Assembly: GCA_964558295.1 (NCBI GenBank)
Contig: CAZLDQ010000016.1
Span: 1 to 45,181, forward strand
Length of the DNA: 45,181 bases
Direction: 5' to 3'
Source: JBDKTH01 sp964558295
Lineage (GTDB): Bacteria > Planctomycetota > Planctomycetia > Pirellulales > Thermoguttaceae
Below the pieces are notes generated by a model. That model did no database searches and was not told the DNA's origin. It worked only from the letters and a program-made list of their open reading frames with translations. Shown in pieces: positions 16,228-23,011 of the stretch (its first letter is position 1; each line of letters opens with the position of its first letter). The position numbers and the translations under genes were made by a program.

Positions 16228-17217
16228 TCAGGCGGAGAGCACCTCCAGCAGGCGAATCAAGTCTGGCGAGACAGGGCGGTGTTTGGCGACCGTGTCGGCG
16301 AGGGGCACGAGCACGAGATATCCTTGGACCTCGCCGGCCATCGCGCCGGTTGCGCCCTGGAGGATCGCCCGAACGGCGAAATCGCCCAGGCGGGCTGCAA
16401 GGACCCGATCGGCGAAGATCGGTGAGCCGCCGCGTTGGAGATGGCCGAGCGTGACGGCCCGAATCTCGAACGGGGCTCCGGCTGCGCGAAGCTCTGCATC
16501 TAATTGCATCACACCGCCGCGTTCGTCCCCCTCAGCGACGATGACCATGATCGATTTCTTGCCGCGGGCTTTGAGCGTTTTGAGATGATCGATGATTTCC
16601 GGCACATCCGTGGACGTCTCGGGCAAACAGGCCACTTCGGCCCCGGCGGCCAAAGCCGTGTAGAGACCGATGTAGCCGCTATGGCGTCCCATCACTTCGA
16701 CCAAAAACATCCGTTCATGGCTGGTGGCCGTGTCGCGTAGCTTGTCAACGGCCTCTACAGCGGTCTGGACGGCCGTGGCGAACCCGATCGTGAAGTCAGT
16801 GCCCAGCAGGTCGTTGTCGATCGTTCCCGGACAGGTGATGATCTGGCCGCGCCAGAAACGCGACAGGGCGATTGCGCCACGAAAGGTGCCGTCACCGCCG
16901 ATCGGGATCAGGGCATCGATGTTGTGTTTCTCGAGAATTCCGGCCGCTTTCTTCTGCCCAGCCTCGGTGCGAAACGCCTCGCTGCGGCTTGTAAAGAGCA
17001 TTGTACCGCCCAGCTTGGCGATCCCCGAAACCGAGCGGAGCGACATGTGGCGATGTCCGTCGGCGTCCACGAAGAAGTCCTCGTCAAGCAATCCTTGATA
17101 CCCCCGGAGGATGCCGACCACCTCATGGCCAGCTTCCACCGCTGAACGAACAACTGCTCGAACGCAGGCATTCATTCCCGGTGCGTCGCCGCCGCTGCAA
17201 AAGACGCCAATCCGCAT
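16228..17217 (-). CDS. pfkA: ATP-dependent 6-phosphofructokinase
   Basis: A 329-residue glycolytic kinase phosphorylating fructose 6-phosphate. It begins MRIGVFCSGGDAPGMNA (nucleotide-binding loop). GGDGT (107-111) carries Gly rather than Asp at the position that separates ATP-users from pyrophosphate-users, and PGTIDND (130-136) has Gly before TIDND, which also points to ATP. VEVMGRHSGYIG and the RAVTLGHLQRGGSP block complete the active site. The start was set at 17217; the frame extends to 17370 but that part overlaps the pfkB-family gene. The gap to that gene is 29 bases, so both are probably translated from one mRNA. Confidence 0.94.
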   Translation of the reverse strand: MRIGVFCSGGDAPGMNACVRAVVRSAVEAGHEVVGILRGYQGLLDEDFFVDADGHRHMSLRSVSGIAKLGGTMLFTSRSEAFRTEAGQKKAAGILEKHNIDALIPIGGDGTFRGAIALSRFWRGQIITCPGTIDNDLLGTDFTIGFATAVQTAVEAVDKLRDTATSHERMFLVEVMGRHSGYIGLYTALAAGAEVACLPETSTDVPEIIDHLKTLKARGKKSIMVIVAEGDERGGVMQLDAELRAAGAPFEIRAVTLGHLQRGGSPIFADRVLAARLGDFAVRAILQGATGAMAGEVQGYLVLVPLADTVAKHRPVSPDLIRLLEVLSA

Positions 17218-17246
17218 GGCGAGATTCCTTGGATTCTCGTGGATTG

Positions 17247-18203
17247 CTATTGGACCTCTTCGATCTGCAACTTGTGTTCCCGCATGAAGGCTTCGGCCTC
17301 GGCCCGGTTGAACACGCTTTCCGTGGCACCGAGCGCCCGAACGCAACTTGCCCCGAGGGCACTTCCCCATTGGAGGCAGCCAATCGGGTCTTCGCCAGCT
17401 AACAGGCCAGCGATGTAACCAGCGTCGAAAGCGTCACCAGAGCCGGTACCGCCGACGTAATGGGTCGGATAGACACCGGAGCGGAGACGCAGCGTGTCGG
17501 AGACCAGGACACTTCCGTGTTTGCCCTGGGTGATCACGACGGTCCCCGCTCCCGCATCGCGGAAACGCTGGGCCTGCTGGAAGGGATCTTTGAGCCCAGT
17601 GATTAGGGCCGCTTCATCGTCATTGGGGAGGAAGACATCGGTTTGCGGTAAGATCCGGGTCAGGGCGTCCCAGTAGTGGGTTCCGCCGAACAGGACCACA
17701 TCGAGGACGGTCTTGGTTCCGGCTGCACGAGCGGTGCGGAAAAGGTCGACAAACGCATCGGTTTCCAAACCCGGCATCATCAGGTAGCCGCCCACATAGA
17801 AAACCTTGGCCTGACGGACCCACTCTGCCGGGATGTGGTCGACCGTGAAACGCGTACAGGCTCCGGGCGTGCTGATGAAGCGGCGATCCTGGCCCTTGAC
17901 GTTGACGACCATCGTACTGGCCGTGCCAACGTCTGGGAGGCGGTGAATCCCGGCGGTATCCACATTGCCGGCGGCCAGGCTTTGGATGATGAACTGGCCG
18001 AAGGCATCGTCCCCCACGCAGCCCGACACGCCCACGCGGAATCCCACCTTAGCCAGATCGAGCCCAGTGTTGGCTGCACAACCTCCCATGGCCAGTTGGA
18101 TCTCGTCGGTCGGCATCAACTCGCCTGGCTCGGGCATCCGCGGAATAGGAGCACAAATGTAGTCGGCAAACAAGATTCCGGCGCAAAGGCAGTCGATGTT
18201 CAC
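17247..18203 (-). CDS. PfkB/ribokinase-family sugar kinase
   Basis: A 318-residue ribokinase-like carbohydrate kinase. The first signature is MGGCAANTGLDLAKVG (sugar-binding Gly-Gly). The second is GGTGSGDAFDAGYIAGLL, with Asp257 as catalytic base and the anion hole of the family. The N-terminal VNIDCLCAGILFADYICAPI block is typical of the fold, which supports the GTG start at 18203. A TTG 69 bases earlier (18272) gives a longer frame without similarity or a ribosome site. Pairing with pfkA suggests a hexose-phosphate or related sugar substrate, but that is inference. 113 bases separate it from coaB upstream. Confidence 0.88.
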   Translation of the reverse strand: MNIDCLCAGILFADYICAPIPRMPEPGELMPTDEIQLAMGGCAANTGLDLAKVGFRVGVSGCVGDDAFGQFIIQSLAAGNVDTAGIHRLPDVGTASTMVVNVKGQDRRFISTPGACTRFTVDHIPAEWVRQAKVFYVGGYLMMPGLETDAFVDLFRTARAAGTKTVLDVVLFGGTHYWDALTRILPQTDVFLPNDDEAALITGLKDPFQQAQRFRDAGAGTVVITQGKHGSVLVSDTLRLRSGVYPTHYVGGTGSGDAFDAGYIAGLLAGEDPIGCLQWGSALGASCVRALGATESVFNRAEAEAFMREHKLQIEEVQ

Positions 18204-18316
18204 AGTGGAATCCCCACAGATGGAAGGAAGCGTTGGGCAATCAGTCTCCAGCAAACCGTCGTCAGCTCTCAACGATGTTCACAACACCCCGACAGGTGCC
18301 CCTCCAGTCTACCAGC

Positions 18317-18949
18317 CTACCTTCGAGGGAGCAATTGCTCTTCAATGGTCTGGACGATTCCTTGGGCCACGAGCTGTTTGCTGCCGGAGAGGGTGGCCAC
18401 AATTGTTCCGGATCGATTGAGGATTTCGACCTGGGTGTCCACCGCATTCATCGCTGCGGGACCATTCAGCACAATCAAATCGCAGTTCTTCTGCTCCAGC
18501 TTCTGCAGGGCCCGCAGATGCTTGTTGTCGGTCTCCAAGGCAAAAGCGACCATCCACTGCCGCGTCTTGAGCTTGCCCAGATGGGCGACGACATCGGACG
18601 TTTCGACCAAGTGCAACTGGAGTCCGTCGCCGTTCTTGGCGAGCTTCCGTGACGAAACCGCAAGGGGCCGATAATCGCAGGGGGCAGCCGCGCCAATGAG
18701 CCCGTCGCACTCTGCAAAGACGGGGAGGCACGCTTCAAGCATGTCTTCCGTGGAAACGACGGGAATCACGCGAGCCGCTGGCGGATAGTCCGTCTCGACC
18801 GGCCCGCTAACGACGACCACCTCATGCCCTGCGTTGAGGGCGGCTTGGACTAGTGCACTGCCCATGCGACCGCTAGAAGCATTGGTCAAATAGCGTACCG
18901 GGTCGAGGTACTGCCGCGTGGGGCCGGAGGTAATCAGAATTCGCGCCAT
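18317..18949 (-). CDS. coaB: Phosphopantothenate-cysteine ligase, stand-alone CoaB
   Basis: A 210-residue enzyme joining 4'-phosphopantothenate and cysteine, the second dedicated step of coenzyme A synthesis. It starts MARILITSGPTRQYLDPVRY and continues LTNASSGRMG, the CoaB nucleotide-binding signature. AAAPCDYRP and SSRKLAKNG correspond to the substrate loop and the lysine-containing segment. In most bacteria this domain is the C-terminal half of a fused CoaBC protein; here it is a separate gene after coaC, with a 126-base gap that contains a cruciform. The frame extends to 19018, but similarity starts at ATG 18949. Confidence 0.92.
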   Translation of the reverse strand: MARILITSGPTRQYLDPVRYLTNASSGRMGSALVQAALNAGHEVVVVSGPVETDYPPAARVIPVVSTEDMLEACLPVFAECDGLIGAAAPCDYRPLAVSSRKLAKNGDGLQLHLVETSDVVAHLGKLKTRQWMVAFALETDNKHLRALQKLEQKNCDLIVLNGPAAMNAVDTQVEILNRSGTIVATLSGSKQLVAQGIVQTIEEQLLPRR

Positions 18950-19025
18950 GAACCGAAGATCCTTAGAAGTCCAGCCGTCGATGGGCTGTTGGCAACGGCG
19001 GACAATGAGCGTGCGCATTTTTTGG

Positions 19026-19063
19026 GGGCATCGCGGGGCAAGCCCCGTCGCTAGGCGATGTCC
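19026..19063. repeat. Cruciform between coaC and coaB
   Basis: The inner hairpin is CGGGGC-AA-GCCCCG (19034-19047). The outer arms GGGCATCG (19026-19033) and CGATGTCC (19056-19063) pair with one G-T wobble. It lies in the gap separating the two halves of what is normally a single coaBC gene. It could be a repetitive extragenic palindrome or a processing/attenuation site. Confidence 0.6.
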
Positions 19064-19075
19064 CTTCCACGGGTA

Positions 19076-19624
19076 CTATGGTCTAGTGCCTGCTTTTTCG
19101 AGCGTTTGGGCGATCACCTGGAAGATGGTCTCCGGGGCGGCCATCCGGCCGGGCCCACGGGCGCCACAGCTTAGATAGCCTTCCTCCGGATCAATGACCG
19201 TAAAGCCGTCGTCGCGGAGCATGCGGAGGTTTCGCTGGACGGGCCGCTTTTCCCACATCCGCGAGTTCATCGCCGGTGCAAGAAGCATCGGCCCGTGAAA
19301 GGCCAAGAGCAAGGTGCTAAGCAGATCGTCGGCCAGTCCCCAGGCGGCCTTGGCCAAGATATTGGCCGTGGCCGGCGCCACGCAAAGCAGCTCAGCCCTA
19401 TCGGCCAGTTCGATATGCGGATGGACGCCGCGTCCAAACATGCGTGTAGCAACCGGACGCCCCGTGAGGGCCTCGAAGGTTTTGGGACCGACCAGTTTCG
19501 TGGCCGAATGAGTCATCACCACGGTGACGCCCGCCCCGGCCTGCACCAGTTGGCTGACCAAGGCAGCCGTTTTGTAGGCGGCGATTCCGCCGGTGACGCC
19601 GACGATCAACTCGCGACCGTTCAT
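19076..19624 (-). CDS. coaC: Phosphopantothenoylcysteine decarboxylase, stand-alone CoaC
   Basis: A 182-residue FMN-dependent decarboxylase producing 4'-phosphopantetheine for coenzyme A. GVTGGIAAYKTAAL (residues 9-22) binds FMN, His70 in HIELAD is the catalytic histidine, PAMN (117-120) is the substrate clamp, and Cys153 in SCGARGPGRM is the reducing cysteine. It stops where a fused CoaBC would continue into the ligase half. Its ATG overlaps the rpoZ stop as ATGA (19621-19624), so translation is coupled to rpoZ. Confidence 0.94.
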   Translation of the reverse strand: MNGRELIVGVTGGIAAYKTAALVSQLVQAGAGVTVVMTHSATKLVGPKTFEALTGRPVATRMFGRGVHPHIELADRAELLCVAPATANILAKAAWGLADDLLSTLLLAFHGPMLLAPAMNSRMWEKRPVQRNLRMLRDDGFTVIDPEEGYLSCGARGPGRMAAPETIFQVIAQTLEKAGTRP

Positions 19625-19887
19625 AGCTGACTGAAGTCCAATTCAGGTGGCCCACCGACGGCTGGCTGCGCGCCGGCGGCGATGCGTACATTGGCCTCGG
19701 CATCCAGATAGATCTTGTCCTGGATGATCTCCTGGATGACGATCTTCATCTTGTCTTCGGTGGGCAGGTTGACCAGGGGCGGGGCCCCCTTGACCAAGGC
19801 GACCAACCGTTTCTGGATCAAGGTCGACAGCTTGAACCGTCCCCCGACCTTCTGGACGATTTCCTCTTCGCGCAATTCATCAATCAT
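19621..19887 (-). CDS. rpoZ: RNA polymerase omega subunit
   Basis: An 88-residue omega-like protein that helps assemble RNA polymerase by clamping beta-prime. The start MIDELREEEIVQKVGGRFKL, followed by STLIQKRLVALVKGAP, matches omega helices 1-3. The position directly after gmk is the conserved bacterial gene order, which supports the call. The C-terminal tail beyond about residue 60 is poorly conserved. The start is ATG 19887, seven bases after the gmk stop; the longer frame from 19959 runs inside gmk. Confidence 0.88.
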   Translation of the reverse strand: MIDELREEEIVQKVGGRFKLSTLIQKRLVALVKGAPPLVNLPTEDKMKIVIQEIIQDKIYLDAEANVRIAAGAQPAVGGPPELDFSQL

Positions 19888-19894
19888 TTTCCGT

Positions 19895-20482
19895 TTACTC
19901 CACACGCTCTCGGACGAGAATCTCGCAAATTGCTTGGACCGCCTGGTCCACCTTATCATTGATGACTTGATATCGATACCAGGAGGCCTGGGCCAGCTCG
20001 GTTCGCGCTTGCTCCAACCGGCGTTGGATGGCCTCTTCTTGTTCCGTGCCGCGTCCGCGAAGCCGCCGCTCCAATTCCTCCAGCGACGAGGGACGGAGGA
20101 AGATGGTCAGTGCATCGGGGTACGCTTTAACCGCTTCGCGGGCCCCCTGAACGTCAATCTCCAACAGGACCCACTTGCCCGCCTCCAGGCTCGGAGTGAC
20201 TTGGCTGGCCAAGGTTCCATACCAATAATCGCGACCGAAGACCTGGAAACACTCGACAAAATCGCCTTGTTGACGGTGCCGATCAAACTCCTCGGGGGTG
20301 AGGAAGAAATAGTCCTTGCCATGAACCTCACCGGGCCGCGGCGCGCGTGTCGTGGCCGAGACGCTCGGGACGAGCGGCACGGGCGCACACTGATACAATT
20401 GCCGAAGCACTGTCGTCTTGCCTACGCCCGAGGGCCCCGATACGATCACGATTCTGCCGCGTCGATGGTTTGTCATGCTCAT
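19895..20482 (-). CDS. gmk: Guanylate kinase
   Basis: A 195-residue enzyme phosphorylating GMP to GDP. The P-loop is GPSGVGKT (16-23). TRAPRPGEVHGKDYFFLT is the GMP-binding block, and VLLEIDVQGAREA and IFLRPSSLEELERRLRGRG follow in family order. The ATG at 20482 overlaps the yicC stop as ATGA (20479-20482). A second ATG two codons later is also possible. Confidence 0.96.
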   Translation of the reverse strand: MSMTNHRRGRIVIVSGPSGVGKTTVLRQLYQCAPVPLVPSVSATTRAPRPGEVHGKDYFFLTPEEFDRHRQQGDFVECFQVFGRDYWYGTLASQVTPSLEAGKWVLLEIDVQGAREAVKAYPDALTIFLRPSSLEELERRLRGRGTEQEEAIQRRLEQARTELAQASWYRYQVINDKVDQAVQAICEILVRERVE

Positions 20483-21369
20483 TCGACGTTCTGAACCATC
20501 TCCCGGATGCGTTCCACGGCCGTCTTGATCTCGATCACATGGCGGGCGATTTCCACGTCGTTCGCCTTCGAGCCGATCGTGTTGGCCTCACGAACCATTT
20601 CCTGGGTGAGAAACTCCAGCTTGCGTCCACTGCTTTCGGCCGCTTGCATGATCGTGCCAAACTGCTCCAAATGGCTTCGCAAGCGGACAATTTCTTCGGA
20701 AATGTCGCTGCGATCAGCAAACAGGCTGACCTCTTTGAGGATGTCGGCCTCTTCGATCGCGATGCTCAACTCGCCAAGAGCCCGCTTGAGTCGTTCCTGC
20801 AGGCGCGTGCGATAGTTGTCGACCACCACCGGGGCCCGGGCCGCAATCCGTTCCAAGCTGTCGTCAATCGCGCGGCAATTGGCCTCCAGATCGGCGGCCA
20901 TTGCCCGGCCTTCGTCGCTGCGCATCCGGTCAAGGTTGGCTAGTGCGGCCTCCAGCGTCTCTTGAACGATCGGCCAACAAGTCGCCACATCGACGGTCGC
21001 CTGGCTTTCTTCACTGATCACGCCGGGAAGCGGCAGCAGACTCGCCAAGGAGACGGTATCCTCGGCCTTAAGGTTCCACCGCTCGGCCAGCAAATCCAGC
21101 TGCCGCCGGTAGCCCTCGAGGACGGCAACGTTGATCTGGTAGTCGTCAGGAGAGTGAGTATGCTGGATACGGATGTTCACCTGTGCAGTCGCCCGGCGAA
21201 CTTGTTGGCGCACGACCCCTTCGACCAACGACTCGAGGGCGGCATAGCCTTCGCTGATACGGGTCGAGACTTTCAGGTAGCGGCTGTTGATCGTCCGCAC
21301 CTCCACCGAGACGGCCATCCCGTCTTTCTGGCAATGCGATTCGCCAAAGCCGGTCATGCTGAGCAACAA
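20479..21369 (-). CDS. yicC: YicC-family endoribonuclease
   Basis: A 296-residue YicC/YloC-type protein; E. coli YicC has been reported to act as an endoribonuclease. The N-terminus MLLSMTGFGE, then SVEVRTINSRYLKVSTRI, is diagnostic, and the C-terminal block GRKLEFLTQEMVREANTIGS, then EIKTAVERIREMVQNVE, is the conserved end. The start was taken as TTG at 21369: this gives the usual four-residue lead before MTGFG, and an AGGAG ribosome site lies 9 bases upstream. The yicC-gmk-rpoZ order is widely conserved. Confidence 0.93.
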   Translation of the reverse strand: MLLSMTGFGESHCQKDGMAVSVEVRTINSRYLKVSTRISEGYAALESLVEGVVRQQVRRATAQVNIRIQHTHSPDDYQINVAVLEGYRRQLDLLAERWNLKAEDTVSLASLLPLPGVISEESQATVDVATCWPIVQETLEAALANLDRMRSDEGRAMAADLEANCRAIDDSLERIAARAPVVVDNYRTRLQERLKRALGELSIAIEEADILKEVSLFADRSDISEEIVRLRSHLEQFGTIMQAAESSGRKLEFLTQEMVREANTIGSKANDVEIARHVIEIKTAVERIREMVQNVE

Positions 21370-21512
21370 GGAAGGTTACTCCTCTTTCAGGGTCACCGAG
21401 TCCACCCGGCCAATACGTGCAGTCGGCTCCGTTTGTTGATTGGACAAAACAACGTCGAGCCTGCCAGATGACGATCCCTATCGTGCGATCCGCTACTTGT
21501 ACAGGGCCGCGT

Positions 21513-21914
21513 CTACTTGGCCTTTTCCGGTTCTGCCGGCGTCTTTTCCGCCTGGGCCGGAGCGGCCGCCTTCTCGCCGCCGGCAGCAGGAGCCGCCGGT
21601 TTGGCCGCAGGTTCGCTGCCGGGATTGGCAGGCCCACTGCTCTTCGGCCCCACGGGAGCCGGGCCACGGAGGTCCACCCGGCTGGTGTGGGTCCCGAGCA
21701 ACTTGACGCTCAGCACGCAAAGCACGATCCAGAATGCCGCCACACCGACAGTGATGCGCGTGAAGGTATCGCCAGCCTTGGTGCCAAAAGCACTCTGGCC
21801 GCCCATCCCACCAAACGCGCCAGCCAACCCGCCCCCTTTGCCTCGCTGAATGAGGATCAAGAGGATCAGAAAGACGGCCGTGAAAAACAACAGGAACAGA
21901 AATAGGTATGACAT
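21513..21914 (-). CDS. secG: Preprotein translocase subunit SecG
   Basis: A 133-residue inner-membrane subunit of the SecYEG channel. Helix 1 spans about residues 3-22, followed by the SecG hallmark loop RGKGGGLAGAFGGMGGQSAFG, and helix 2 spans about 50-72. The tail from about 75 is rich in Pro, Ala, Lys and Glu with low complexity; such tails vary between species. AAGGA and GGAG lie just before the ATG. The gene sits 66 bases after tpiA, an arrangement seen in many bacteria. Confidence 0.93.
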   Translation of the reverse strand: MSYLFLFLLFFTAVFLILLILIQRGKGGGLAGAFGGMGGQSAFGTKAGDTFTRITVGVAAFWIVLCVLSVKLLGTHTSRVDLRGPAPVGPKSSGPANPGSEPAAKPAAPAAGGEKAAAPAQAEKTPAEPEKAK

Positions 21915-21980
21915 GCGTCCTTGGCTCCTACGTGCACTGGCAGCCCGACTGAACGATCCGACCCACGGGCCGTGTGGGGC

Positions 21981-22751
21981 TTACGCCCGCTTCTGACTCG
22001 GCACTCCCGCCACGATGGCCATAAACTGTGCGGCCACCAGGGCAGCCCCCCCGATCAGGCCGCCGTCAATGTTCGGCTTGCTGAGCAGTTGAGCCGCATT
22101 CTCGGGCTTCATGCTGCCACCGTATTGAATCCGCACGGTTTCAGCAACTTCCTTATTGTAGCGATCTTCGAGAATCTTGCGAAGATCGGCATGCACTTCC
22201 TCGGCCTGTTCCGGGGTAGCCGTCTTCCCCGTGCCGATTGCCCAAACCGGCTCGTAGGCGATCACGACCTTCTTCATCTGTTCATCCGACAGGCCAGCCA
22301 GCGACCCCCCAAACTGACGGCGGAGCACGCGGAGGGTCTTGCCCGCTTCGCGTTCGGCCAACAGTTCGCCCACGCAGACGATTGGCACGAGATCATTGTC
22401 GAGGGCAGCGAAGACCTTCTCGTTGATCTCGGCATCCGTCTCGCGGAGGATGTGACGCCGTTCGCTGTGGCCAAGAATCACGTACTTGCAGCCCATATCC
22501 TTGAGCATCAGGGGGCTGACTTCCCCAGTATAGGCTCCCTTGGGCTCCGGATACAGATTCTGAGCGCCCAAACCGACCTTGGAGCCGGCCAACGCCTTGC
22601 CGACAGCCTCGAGGTAGACGAACGGGGGGCAAACGGCCATCTCAACGCCATCGACGCCTGTTGCCTCTTTTGCCACGGCCTCGGCCAACGCCACAGCAGA
22701 GGCCCGGTCCATGTTCATCTTCCAGTTACCAGCAACAAACGGCCGACGCAT
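21981..22751 (-). CDS. tpiA: Triosephosphate isomerase
   Basis: A 256-residue TIM-barrel enzyme interconverting glyceraldehyde 3-phosphate and dihydroxyacetone phosphate. Asn9 and Lys11 lie in GNWKMN, the catalytic His in ILGHSERR and the catalytic Glu in AYEPVWAIGTG; IQYGGSMKPENA and GGLIGGAAL form the phosphate site. The start at ATG 22751 is fixed by AAGGAG (22761-22766) 9 bases before it; a frame from 22772 would start upstream of that site. It heads the cluster ending with pfkA. Confidence 0.97.
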   Translation of the reverse strand: MRRPFVAGNWKMNMDRASAVALAEAVAKEATGVDGVEMAVCPPFVYLEAVGKALAGSKVGLGAQNLYPEPKGAYTGEVSPLMLKDMGCKYVILGHSERRHILRETDAEINEKVFAALDNDLVPIVCVGELLAEREAGKTLRVLRRQFGGSLAGLSDEQMKKVVIAYEPVWAIGTGKTATPEQAEEVHADLRKILEDRYNKEVAETVRIQYGGSMKPENAAQLLSKPNIDGGLIGGAALVAAQFMAIVAGVPSQKRA

Positions 22752-22824
22752 TGATCCAACTCCTTGGAGCAAAAAAGGTGGGGGTATCTAGATCGTGTCG
22801 CCACATAACCGACCAAAACGCCAC

Positions 22825-22853
22825 ATCATGCCCGAAAAACAGGCGATTGACAA
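22825..22853 (-). promoter_or_regulatory. Promoter candidate for the tpiA cluster
   Basis: On the minus strand TTGTCA (22853-22848) and CATGAT (22830-22825) are spaced by 17 bases. The leader before tpiA would be about 67 bases. The -35 lies in CGATTGACAAGC (plus strand), a 12-mer also present at the promoter candidate near 33380. By-eye call. Confidence 0.45.
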
Positions 22854-23011
22854 GCCCCACCCCTCCATATGACGGGATGACGGGGCTTCACGCCCCCTTC
22901 CTACTACGGGAGAGTGGTTTGGTGCGCGGAATTGCCCTGCGTTTGGGTGCCAGCACTTCCCCGCCCCCGTCTCCATGACCGGACCGATAAAGAGGAAGCC
23001 GTCTCATGATC

